The notes below the pieces were generated by a model that was not told the DNA's origin, searched no databases, and was given only the letters and a program-made list of their open reading frames with translations. The position numbers and the translations under genes were made by a program. Shown piece by piece: positions 22,371 to 29,120 of a DNA stretch of 30,655 nucleotides (the stretch's first letter is position 1; each line of letters opens with the position of its first letter). The DNA is from DATEOR01 sp035273885 (GTDB lineage: Bacteria > Actinomycetota > Thermoleophilia > Gaiellales > Gaiellaceae), in assembly GCA_035273885.1 (NCBI GenBank), contig DATEOR010000095.1:1-30655 (forward strand), in the 5' to 3' direction.

Positions 22371-23827
22371 GCCGCCTCACGCAGGAGCTCGGGATTCGTC
22401 GCGGTGTCCTCCATCGTCTTGCGGAGCTCGATGTGCGGGACGAAGAGAACAGCGGCCAGTGCAATCGCGGCAAGCCCGATGGCCAAGACGAAGACGGGGT
22501 GGAGCGCGCCGGCCAGGTCCGCCCGGGAAAGTCGGCCGGTGTCGAGCCCGCCCAGTCGCGAGGTCACGATCGCGCCCATGACGCTTACGCCGGCCATCGC
22601 GCCGACGGTGCGGAAGAACTGTACGGATGCCGTGGCGACGCCGATTCGGCGGCGGCCGACGGAGTTCTGCACGGCCACGGTAAGAGTCTGCATCATCAGG
22701 CCGACGCCGAAGCCGACGATGACGACGTCGCGCGTGATCGTCAGCTGGGAGGTCCCGACGCCGATTTGTGTGAGGAGCAGGAAGCCGAGGGCCAGGAGCG
22801 GCGGGCCGGTCATGAGCACGGGCCGGTAGTGGCCCGTCCGGGAGACGATCTGCCCGGCGAGGATGCTCGTCGTGATGATCCCGAGCATGAGCGGGGTGAG
22901 CACGACTCCGGAGGAGCTCGCGCTCTCGCCGAGCACGCGCTGGACGAAGAGCGGCACGTAGATGATCGCGCCGAACATCGCGGCTCCGACGGAGAAAGAC
23001 GCGACCGTCGCGGCCGAGAACGTCCGTCCCTCGAAGAGCTCGAGGGGGAGGATCGGCTCTTCGGTGCGCCGCTCCCAGAGGACGAAGGCGGTCGAGAGCA
23101 CGATTGCTGCGAAGAAGAGGCCGATGATGATCGGCGAGCTCCACGGGTACTCTGTGCCGCCCCAAACCGCAGCGAGGAGTCCGGCGGCGGCGCCCGTCGT
23201 GAGCAGGATCGCGCCGACGTAGTCGATCGTGTGCTTCTCCGCCGCGGGCCGGCGGACGAAGCCGAACCAGACCACGGCAAGCGCGAGCCCCGCGAGTGGC
23301 AGGTTGACGAAGAAGCACCAGCGCCAGGAGGCGTTGTCGGTCAGCCAGCCGCCGACGGCCGGGCCGAGAACGGAGGACGCGGCGAAGACCACGCCCGTGA
23401 CCCCCTGCCACTTGCCGCGCAGGCGCGGCGGGATGATGTCTCCGATCGCCGCCACCGCGAGTGGAATGAGCCCCCCGGCTCCGAGGCCCTGGATCGCGCG
23501 GCCGGCGATGAGCATTCCCATGGACGCCGAGAGCCCGCAGATGATGGAGCCAACGGAGAAGAGGCTGATCCCGAGGAGAAAGAATGGCCGCCGCCCGTAG
23601 ATGTCGGAGAGCTTCCCGTAGAGCGGCACGGTCACGGTCGCTCCGAGCATGTAAGCCGAGAAGACCCACGAGTAGTGCTCGAAGCCACCGAGATCCTGCG
23701 TGATGCTGGGGAGGGCGGTCGAGACGATGGTCTGGTCCAGCGCGGCGAGAAGCATCCCGAGCATGAGCCCGAAGAAGACGATCAGCGTGCGGCGCTTGCC
23801 GAGTGGATAGACGGAGCGGTCATTCAT
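22367..23827 (-). CDS. MFS multidrug efflux protein, DHA2 (EmrB/QacA) family
   Basis: The 486-residue protein has 14 predicted helices. Family motifs are LDQTIVSTALPSITQDLGGF (motif D1), GKLSDIYGRRPFFLLG (motif A) and GAGGLIPLAVAAIGDIIPPR, then LGPAVGGWLTDNASWRWCFF (motif C). It exports drugs or metabolites using the proton gradient. The ATG at 23827 follows a TATAGT box by 16 bases, with a MarR-type operator in the gap, so it has its own regulated promoter after the fabL gene. The marR-type gene follows with an ATGA overlap. Confidence 0.93.
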   Translation of the reverse strand: MNDRSVYPLGKRRTLIVFFGLMLGMLLAALDQTIVSTALPSITQDLGGFEHYSWVFSAYMLGATVTVPLYGKLSDIYGRRPFFLLGISLFSVGSIICGLSASMGMLIAGRAIQGLGAGGLIPLAVAAIGDIIPPRLRGKWQGVTGVVFAASSVLGPAVGGWLTDNASWRWCFFVNLPLAGLALAVVWFGFVRRPAAEKHTIDYVGAILLTTGAAAGLLAAVWGGTEYPWSSPIIIGLFFAAIVLSTAFVLWERRTEEPILPLELFEGRTFSAATVASFSVGAAMFGAIIYVPLFVQRVLGESASSSGVVLTPLMLGIITTSILAGQIVSRTGHYRPVLMTGPPLLALGFLLLTQIGVGTSQLTITRDVVIVGFGVGLMMQTLTVAVQNSVGRRRIGVATASVQFFRTVGAMAGVSVMGAIVTSRLGGLDTGRLSRADLAGALHPVFVLAIGLAAIALAAVLFVPHIELRKTMEDTATNPELLREAA

Positions 23828-23830
23828 TTC

Positions 23831-23849
23831 GTTACGTAACGTAACTATA
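23831..23849 (-). promoter_or_regulatory. MarR-type operator and -10 box of the efflux operon
   Basis: The 15-bp perfect inverted repeat GTTACGT-A-ACGTAAC spans 23831-23845. On the minus strand the -10 box TATAGT (23844-23849) overlaps its edge, and the expected transcription start falls within the palindrome. Binding here would block RNA polymerase. MarR proteins typically bind palindromes of this size in the promoter of their own operon. Confidence 0.7.
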
Positions 23850-23898
23850 TCGGCCGAGAGGAGGCGCCCGTCCCCCGAAAGGGTGGTTCTAGGGCCTC

Positions 23899-24639
23899 TC
23901 AGGCCAGGTTCGAGTAGCCGCCGTCGACGATCAGCGTCTGGCCGCGGACCATCGCTGCCGCCGGCGAGGCGAGGAAGCAGACCGCATCCGCCACGTCCTC
24001 CGGCTCGACGAGGCGGCCGGCCGGAGTGCGCTCGCGGTAGAACCGGAGCATCTCCTCGCGGTTCGGAAAGTAGTCCAGTGCCCCCGTCTCGACAAGGCCG
24101 GCCGAGACCGCGTTCACGCGGATGTCCTGCGGAGCGAGCTCCACGGCGAGGTAGCGGACGAGCGCCTCGAGCGTCGCCTTCGAGACGCCGACGAGGACGT
24201 AGTTTTCGAGCACGCGGTCCGCGCCCAGGCTCGAGATGGCGACGATCGAGCTTCCCGCAGGCATCGTGGGCGCGGCCTCGCGGGCGATCGTGAAGAGGGC
24301 GCGGGCGTTCGCGTTGAGCGTCCAGTCCCAATGCTTCTCGTCGAGCTCCTGGAACGGACGGATCACGCCCGTCGCCGCGTTCGACACGATCACGTCGAGC
24401 GGGCCGGCCTCCTCGAGAAGCGTCTTCGTCTTGTCGGGGTCGCCGAGATTTCCACGCAGGAGGAGGGGCTCGGCGCCGAGCTGGCGTATCTCGTCCGCGG
24501 TCTCCTCGGCTGCCTTGTCGTTGCGCAGGTAGCTGACCGCCACCTTCTTGGCTCCCCGCTGGGCAAATCGGAGCGAGATCGCTCTGCCGATCCCGCGCGA
24601 GCCGCCCGTGACGAGAACGGACTTGCCCTCGAAGGTCAT
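23899..24639 (-). CDS. fabL: Enoyl-[acyl-carrier-protein] reductase III (FabL-like SDR)
   Basis: The 246-residue short-chain dehydrogenase has TGGSRGIG (11-18) and a Tyr147-x6-Lys154 pair in LENYVLVGVSKATLEALVRY, the spacing of enoyl reductases rather than the common Tyr-x3-Lys. The segments ISSLGADRVLENY, FPNREEMLRFYRERTPAGRL and MVRGQTLIVDGG follow FabL of Bacillus closely from memory. It would reduce enoyl-ACP in fatty acid elongation using NADPH. Its ATG overlaps the stop of the preceding small gene (ATGA). Confidence 0.85.
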   Translation of the reverse strand: MTFEGKSVLVTGGSRGIGRAISLRFAQRGAKKVAVSYLRNDKAAEETADEIRQLGAEPLLLRGNLGDPDKTKTLLEEAGPLDVIVSNAATGVIRPFQELDEKHWDWTLNANARALFTIAREAAPTMPAGSSIVAISSLGADRVLENYVLVGVSKATLEALVRYLAVELAPQDIRVNAVSAGLVETGALDYFPNREEMLRFYRERTPAGRLVEPEDVADAVCFLASPAAAMVRGQTLIVDGGYSNLA

Positions 24640-24914
24640 GACTTCGGCGGGAGCGGGTCCGTGGCCGGGGCGTGGCTCGGCAGCTCTTCCCAGCCGAGCC
24701 TTGTCGGCGGCTCGAGCGGCCCTTCCGCCGCCTTCGAGCTCGCAAACGCCAGGCGCTCCAGGAGCGCGATCTGCTCCTCGCCGTAGCCGCGCACCGGATG
24801 GCCCTCGGGCAGGTCGCGGACCAGGGCGCGGACGCGCGCCCGGATCTGCATCGCAAAATGCGGTGTTGCGGCGCCGACCAGGGCGTCGATGTCGTCGTTC
24901 GTGGGCTCCGCCAC
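24636..24914 (-). CDS. Small protein of unknown function upstream of fabL
   Basis: The 92-residue protein begins VAEPTNDDIDALVGAATPHF and contains AMQIRARVRALVRDLPEGHP and a GYGEEQIALLERLA helix, with a proline-rich end. The GTG at 24914 is seven bases after a TAGAGT box, which sets the start. Its stop overlaps the fabL ATG, so it leads that operon. The function is unknown. Confidence 0.72.
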   Translation of the reverse strand: MAEPTNDDIDALVGAATPHFAMQIRARVRALVRDLPEGHPVRGYGEEQIALLERLAFASSKAAEGPLEPPTRLGWEELPSHAPATDPLPPKS

Positions 24915-24921
24915 GCGCGCG

Positions 24922-24927
24922 ACTCTA
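24922..24927 (-). promoter_or_regulatory. -10 box TAGAGT of a leaderless promoter
   Basis: TAGAGT on the minus strand lies seven bases before the GTG at 24914 and would drive the small gene and fabL. Confidence 0.5.
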
Positions 24928-24943
24928 TCCGTTCGCGCACCGC

Positions 24944-25531
24944 CTACGAGTAGACGTAGAGCTCGTTCGCATCGGCCGTGTTGTAGGGCCCGTGCGCGGC
25001 CTTCCCTCCGTAGTCGTGGTACGTCGCGTGCGCCGCCCCGAGGTCGTTGGGGAAGCTCGCCACCGGGCTCGGTCGCGCCAGCTTGATGCAGCCGTTCGAG
25101 TAGTAGTCGGCCTCGCGCTCCCAGCAGAAGGGGTCGTCGTAGGCCGACGAGCAGGACTGGCCGTTGGCCGAAGTCTCCTCGCTGTGGATGAAGAGCTCGG
25201 TACGCCGGGTCGATCCGTCCCTGCAGGTCTTGTCCTGGACCCACCACACGCGGCCCTTGACCTTGGAGCCGTCGTAGTGGTCCCAGTGGCCCTTCTGTGC
25301 GTACCAGCCGGACGGGAGCCAGCCTCGGCCGATCTCGCATTCGTCCATCGTGGTCCCAGAGCCGCCGCGCCAGCTGCGGGTGTACTCGGCCGGGCTCGGC
25401 GGGTACGTCCACTTCCAACTCAGCGTCGAGTTCAGGTTCGTGTTGCGGTCAAAGGTCCACCAGCCGTTGGCTGCCGAGGCCGGGCCCACGGTCCAGCAGA
25501 GGACGAGCGCAGCGAAGAGGGCGATTCGCAT
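24944..25531 (-). CDS. Secreted YkuD-like (L,D-transpeptidase-type) protein
   Basis: The 195-residue protein has a Sec signal peptide (MRIALFAALVLCWTVGPASA, cleavage near 20). The mature part is rich in Trp and Tyr and has five cysteines. The motif TELFIHSE (His116) followed by YYSNGCIKLA (Cys148) resembles the His and S-x-G-C catalytic elements of L,D-transpeptidases, although the spacing is longer and SHGC reads SNGC. It may act on peptidoglycan or be a non-enzymatic relative. A strong AAGGAG lies nine bases before ATG 25531. The gene begins one base after the stop of the lipoprotein gene, so the two form an operon. Confidence 0.6.
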   Translation of the reverse strand: MRIALFAALVLCWTVGPASAANGWWTFDRNTNLNSTLSWKWTYPPSPAEYTRSWRGGSGTTMDECEIGRGWLPSGWYAQKGHWDHYDGSKVKGRVWWVQDKTCRDGSTRRTELFIHSEETSANGQSCSSAYDDPFCWEREADYYSNGCIKLARPSPVASFPNDLGAAHATYHDYGGKAAHGPYNTADANELYVYS

Positions 25532-25532
25532 C

Positions 25533-26678
25533 TCATGCTTCTCCTTCCTGCGGGCGGCTCGGGTTGTAGACGGGTCGGCGCCAGGCCGGGAAACCCTGGG
25601 TGCCACGGGCAGCCGGGAGCGGGACCGCGCGGGCGCAGCGGCCGGAGAGGCGGTCGCAGTCGACGAAGGCGCCTCCCGCGGAGCTTGTCCAGCCGGTGAT
25701 TCGGCTCGCACCGACGAAGCGGGGCTCGGCGACGCCCTGGCCGGCGGGCGCACGCATCGTCTGGGCGAGCTCGATGCGCCCGCCGGCAACGCGGAAGACG
25801 GCGACGCCGGCCGCGGACGGCGCGGCGACGAAGCTGCCCTGCCAGTCTCCCGAATAGCCGACCACGCCCACCGAGGGGTCGACCGTCGTCAGGTCGAGCG
25901 AGGCGAGCTTCATGCCGTTCGACACGGCGAGAAGCTCGAGCCGGGGTGGGCCGGTCTCGGGCCCGTGCTCGACGAGGACGTCCGTGCTGTCGGGGCTGAT
26001 CGCGACGAGACCGGCGTCCGAGGCGAGCACCCGCCGCTTCCCGGGCCCGTCGAATGCCAGGACGTCGAGTGCCTCGCCGGCGCGCATGCGGTAGACGAGC
26101 AAAGTCGGTCCGGCCCACCCCGCGACGACGTAGCGGTCGGTCTTTTGCGTCCAGCGCCGGGCTGGGCCGTTCACCGAGTCGCGCACGAACACATCGCCGA
26201 CGAAGCGGACTCCCGCGCGGTAGTCGCGGCCGGCGCCCTTGAAGTAGGCGACCGCCCCATCGCCGCGCCAGGCCAGCGAGAAAGCTCCGGAGGCGTAGAC
26301 GGAATCAGAGCCCGTGTCGAGGTCGTGGAGGCGGATCGAGGGCTGGGCGAGTGGATCGCCGGGAGAGATGCCCTGGTCCTCCCAGGAGAGCGCGGGGTCG
26401 TCCTCGCGGAGCTCGCGCCAGGCGTTGTAGGCGACGTAGCGTCCGTCAGGCGAGGGGACCGCGACCGGCGTCAGCCAGCCCGCGAGAGGAGTGACGGGGG
26501 GAGCGGCAAGCGTCACGCGATCGTGGCGGGGGAGGCCGAGCAACGTGCGCCCGACCGTGTAGACGGCCGGGGGCCGCGGGGTCGGCTGTTGGTCTCCGCG
26601 CTCCGTCCGCGCGGAACCACATGCGGTCGCCGCCAGGGCGAAGAAAAGGCAAAGCGGAATGGTCATGCGCGCCGTCAC
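25533..26678 (-). CDS. Predicted lipoprotein with beta-propeller-like repeats
   Basis: The 381-residue protein has a lipoprotein-type signal (MTIPLCLFFALAATACGS, modified Cys at residue 20 from the GTG start). A body follows with repeated strand segments such as VAVPSPDGRYVAYNAW, AFSLAWRGDGAVAYF and LVAISPDSTDVLVEHGP, which resemble TolB/WD40-type blades. It is probably anchored outside the membrane. The GTG at 26678 was preferred over ATG 26666 because AGGAG lies six bases before it. The secreted YkuD-like gene follows directly, so a shared envelope role is likely (inference). Confidence 0.75.
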   Translation of the reverse strand: MTARMTIPLCLFFALAATACGSARTERGDQQPTPRPPAVYTVGRTLLGLPRHDRVTLAAPPVTPLAGWLTPVAVPSPDGRYVAYNAWRELREDDPALSWEDQGISPGDPLAQPSIRLHDLDTGSDSVYASGAFSLAWRGDGAVAYFKGAGRDYRAGVRFVGDVFVRDSVNGPARRWTQKTDRYVVAGWAGPTLLVYRMRAGEALDVLAFDGPGKRRVLASDAGLVAISPDSTDVLVEHGPETGPPRLELLAVSNGMKLASLDLTTVDPSVGVVGYSGDWQGSFVAAPSAAGVAVFRVAGGRIELAQTMRAPAGQGVAEPRFVGASRITGWTSSAGGAFVDCDRLSGRCARAVPLPAARGTQGFPAWRRPVYNPSRPQEGEA

Positions 26679-26726
26679 CGAAGGCTCCTCGTGTCGCTGT
26701 GTGGTCGGCGGGCGCGACCTCCAGAC

Positions 26727-26755
26727 AGGATGACGGGACGGGCGGCGATTTTCAA
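26727..26755 (-). promoter_or_regulatory. Candidate -35/-10 promoter for the lipoprotein operon
   Basis: On the minus strand TTGAAA (26750-26755) is followed after exactly 17 bases by CATCCT (26727-26732). This would start an mRNA with a leader of about 40 bases that includes the AGGAG ribosome site. The -10 box is imperfect. Confidence 0.35.
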
Positions 26756-26789
26756 TTCGCTCTTTCGGCCGTGTCCTGAAGCGTCGATC

Positions 26790-26795
26790 TAGGGT
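26790..26795 (+). promoter_or_regulatory. -10 box TAGGGT of a leaderless promoter
   Basis: TAGGGT is six bases before the GTG at 26802, and no Shine-Dalgarno is present. Confidence 0.5.
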
Positions 26796-26801
26796 GCCGC
26801 C

Positions 26802-27698
26802 GTGCGCCACCGCGTTCCGCCCGACGTGCTGCTGCTCGTCACGGTGCTCTTCTGGAGCTTCAACTTCACCGTGGTCAAGTACGCACTCACGCACGGCTGG
26901 CAGCCGCTCGCGTACTCCTCGGTGCGCTTCGCGATCGGGGCGCTCCTCTTCTCGGGCTACACCTACGCGCGCGAGGGGAGCCTGGCCGTCCGCCGGCGCG
27001 ACGTCGCGTTCATGACCGGCGCTGCGCTGTCGGGGATCTGGCTCAACCAGCTCTCGTTCGTTTTCGCCGTGAAGCTGACGACGGCCGCCACGGTCGCCCT
27101 CATGTTCGGGACGCTTCCGATCTTCGTCGCGCTGATCTCCTGGGCTTTCCGCCTCGAGCACCTGCGCCTTCGCCACTGGGTCGCGACCGTGATCTCGTTC
27201 TCAGGAGTGGCGCTCGTGGCCGCGGGCGCATCGAGCGGGCTCTCGGGGGATCTCGGCGGCGTGCTGCTCGGGCTCGCCGCCTCGGCGACATGGGCGCTCT
27301 ACTCGGCGGCGATGGGCCCGCTGATGCGCCGTTACTCGCCCTACCGGATCAGCGCGTTCATGGGGCTCGTCGGCTCAGTGCCGCTCCTTCTCACGGCGAT
27401 CGTGCAGATCGGGGAGCAGGACTGGGACGCGCTCTCGGGGCTCGCCTGGGCGTGCTTCGTCTACAGCCTCTTCTTCAGCCTCGTCTTCACGAACATCATG
27501 TGGTTCACGGCCATCGACAAGGTGGGGGCGGCCCGCGCCTCGCTGTACGCGAACCTGCAGCCGTTCCTCGGCGCGTTCTTCGCCCTCGTCGTCCTTTCGG
27601 AAGAGATGGGCTCGCTCCAGGTCGCGGGCGGCCTCGTCATCGGAGCCGGGATCCTGCTCGCCCGGAACACCAGGGCACCGGCTCCGAGCCAGGACTAA
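26802..27698 (+). CDS. EamA/DMT-family transporter
   Basis: The 298-residue protein has ten predicted helices in two EamA repeats: VTVLFWSFNFTVVKYAL and FGTLPIFVALISWAFRLEHL in the first, LGLAASATWALYSAAMGPLM and SLYANLQPFLGAFFALVVLS in the second. Members export small metabolites such as amino acids. The substrate is unknown. The start is a GTG at 26802. Its TAA stop is also the first half of the -10 box for the next gene. Confidence 0.9.
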   Translation: MRHRVPPDVLLLVTVLFWSFNFTVVKYALTHGWQPLAYSSVRFAIGALLFSGYTYAREGSLAVRRRDVAFMTGAALSGIWLNQLSFVFAVKLTTAATVALMFGTLPIFVALISWAFRLEHLRLRHWVATVISFSGVALVAAGASSGLSGDLGGVLLGLAASATWALYSAAMGPLMRRYSPYRISAFMGLVGSVPLLLTAIVQIGEQDWDALSGLAWACFVYSLFFSLVFTNIMWFTAIDKVGAARASLYANLQPFLGAFFALVVLSEEMGSLQVAGGLVIGAGILLARNTRAPAPSQD

Positions 27699-27701
27699 AC
27701 T
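27696..27701 (+). promoter_or_regulatory. -10 box TAAACT of a leaderless promoter for hppD, overlapping a stop codon
   Basis: TAAACT begins at the TAA stop of the EamA gene and ends eight bases before the GTG at 27710. One triplet thus serves as stop codon and promoter element. Confidence 0.5.
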
Positions 27702-27709
27702 GAGATCCC

Positions 27710-28804
27710 GTGCAGGACTTCATGCCGCTGCTCGGGTGGGATCACGTCGAGCTCTGGGTCGGGAACGCAAAGCAGTCGGCGTATTTCTACGAGCGCGCGC
27801 TCGGCTTCACGCGAACGGCCTACGCGGGGCCCGAGACAGGCGTGCGGGACCGCGCCTCCTACGTGCTCGAGCAGGGCGAGATCCGCCTCGTCCTGACGAC
27901 AGCTCTGCGCGAGGACCACGAGATCACCCGGCACCACATGCGCCACGGCGACGGAGTTCGCGACATCGCCCTGACGGTCCCCGACGCGACCGAGGCCTAC
28001 CATCAGGCGGTGCAGCGCGGAGCCCGGGGTGTTCGCGAGCCGACGACCTTCGAGGACGATCACGGCTCTGTCGAGCTCGCAGCGATCGCCACCTACGGCG
28101 ACACCATCCACACCTTCGTCGGGCGCTCCCACTACGAGGGCGCCTTCCTCCCCGGCTTCGTGTCGGTCTCGGCGAACGGCCAGGCCGGAGGCGATGCGGG
28201 GCTCGAAAACATCGACCACATCGTCGGCAATGTCGAGCTCGGCCGCATGGACGACTGGGTCGAGTTCTACGAGCGCGTCTTCGGGATGACGAACATCCTC
28301 CACTTCGGCGACGACCAGATCCAGACGGAGTACTCGGCGCTCATGTCCAAGGTCATGTCGGACGGAGAGGGGAAGATCAAGTTCCCGATCAACGAGCCGG
28401 CCGAGGGCAAGCGCAAGAGCCAGATCGATGAGTACATCGAGTTCTACAACGGGGCCGGCGCGCAGCACATCGCGCTCGCGTCGAGCGACATCGTCGCCAC
28501 CGTGGAGGACCTGAAGGGCCGAGGGATCCTCTTCCTCGACACCCCCGACACGTACTACGAGGAGGCGCCCGACCGGGTGGGGGAGATCGAGGAGGACTAC
28601 GCCGAGCTCCGCGAGCACAAGATCCTCGTCGATCGAGACGAGGACGGTTATTTGCTGCAGATCTTCACGAAGACGGCACAGGACCGGCCGACGCTTTTCT
28701 TCGAGGTGATCGAGCGCCACGGGGCGCGTGGATTCGGCGACGGGAACTTCAAGGCGCTCTTCGAGGCGATCGAGCGCGAGCAGGCTCTGCGAGGAAATCT
28801 GTAA
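27710..28804 (+). CDS. hppD: 4-hydroxyphenylpyruvate dioxygenase
   Basis: The 364-residue protein has two vicinal-oxygen-chelate halves. The iron ligands in the C-terminal half are His170 (ENIDHIVGNV), His253 (AGAQHIALAS) and Glu332 (LFFEVIER), matching the family. Other conserved parts are EYIEFYNGAGAQHIAL and LLQIFTKTAQDRPTLFFEVI. It converts 4-hydroxyphenylpyruvate to homogentisate in tyrosine breakdown. The FAH-family gene about 0.6 kb downstream may serve the same pathway, but homogentisate dioxygenase is not in the window. The start is a GTG at 27710, with ATG 27722 possible. Confidence 0.95.
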   Translation: MQDFMPLLGWDHVELWVGNAKQSAYFYERALGFTRTAYAGPETGVRDRASYVLEQGEIRLVLTTALREDHEITRHHMRHGDGVRDIALTVPDATEAYHQAVQRGARGVREPTTFEDDHGSVELAAIATYGDTIHTFVGRSHYEGAFLPGFVSVSANGQAGGDAGLENIDHIVGNVELGRMDDWVEFYERVFGMTNILHFGDDQIQTEYSALMSKVMSDGEGKIKFPINEPAEGKRKSQIDEYIEFYNGAGAQHIALASSDIVATVEDLKGRGILFLDTPDTYYEEAPDRVGEIEEDYAELREHKILVDRDEDGYLLQIFTKTAQDRPTLFFEVIERHGARGFGDGNFKALFEAIEREQALRGNL

Positions 28805-28811
28805 CAGCAGC

Positions 28812-28817
28812 TACACT
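28812..28817 (+). promoter_or_regulatory. -10 box TACACT of the cold-shock operon
   Basis: TACACT lies eight bases after the hppD stop. Transcription from about 28824 would give a 5' leader of about 73 bases before ATG 28897, unlike the leaderless genes nearby. No convincing -35 is seen. Confidence 0.5.
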
Positions 28818-28843
28818 CTGAAGTGAAAACCAGGGCGAGTACC

Positions 28844-28896
28844 GGAGGTTCACACCTTCTTACCCGTTCGAGCACAAGGGTAAGGAGGTGTTTTTT
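28844..28896 (+). promoter_or_regulatory. Two-state RNA leader of the cold-shock gene, with SD-masking terminator-like hairpin
   Basis: Bases 28852-28865 pair with 28878-28891 to form a 14-bp stem with one G-U pair and a 12-base loop. It is followed at once by U's up to the AUG. The 3' arm contains the perfect Shine-Dalgarno AAGGAGGTG. A competing hairpin pairs GGAGGT (28844-28849) with ACCTTC (28854-28859) around a four-base loop and would break the long stem. The layout fits an attenuator or temperature-responsive switch. Only the base pairing is seen; the trigger is inferred. Confidence 0.65.
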
Positions 28897-29103
28897 ATGG
28901 CAACCGGAACCGTCAAGTGGTTCAACGATTCGAAGGGCTATGGCTTCATCAGCCCGGACGAGGGAGACAAGGATCTCTTCGTCCACCACTCGAACATCGC
29001 CGGCGACGGCTTCAAGTCCCTCACCGAGGGCGCGAAGGTCGAGTACGAGGCCCGCGAGGGCCAGAAGGGGCCTGAGGCGACGAACGTCGCCCCGGTCCAG
29101 TAG
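28897..29103 (+). CDS. csp: Cold-shock protein (CspA family)
   Basis: The 68-residue OB-fold protein has RNP1 KGYGFISP and RNP2 DLFVHHSNI, and the usual opening MATGTVKWFNDSKGYGFIS. It binds single-stranded RNA and melts secondary structure, with a role in cold adaptation or general RNA handling. The ATG at 28897 has AAGGAGGTG 6-7 bases upstream, within a predicted hairpin. The infA gene follows with a 14-base gap, so the two are probably one mRNA. Confidence 0.96.
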   Translation: MATGTVKWFNDSKGYGFISPDEGDKDLFVHHSNIAGDGFKSLTEGAKVEYEAREGQKGPEATNVAPVQ

Positions 29104-29105
29104 CG

Positions 29106-29120
29106 AAGGAGGGCGACATC
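29106..29120 (+). promoter_or_regulatory. infA: Shine-Dalgarno AAGGAGGG and AUC start codon of infA
   Basis: AAGGAGGG (29106-29113) places GGAGG five bases before ATC 29118-29120. In this frame there is a TGA at 29073-29075 and no ATG, GTG or TTG until 29145, so the ribosome site points to the ATC. Confidence 0.65.

Noticed and set aside
22433..23839. Plus-strand open frame of 468 residues across the MFS gene
   Set aside because: The translation is low-complexity Asp/Glu/Arg-rich, lies exactly opposite a 14-helix transporter, and has no ribosome site.
25350..26792. Plus-strand open frame of 480 residues opposite the lipoprotein gene
   Set aside because: It has no domain or signal and a shadow-type composition, while the minus strand has a lipobox and a good Shine-Dalgarno.
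28892..28897. Simple intrinsic terminator of hppD
   Set aside because: The hairpin has the form of one, but it lies 50-90 bases after the hppD stop, contains the csp ribosome site and ends at the csp start codon, so a regulatory leader explains more of the sequence.
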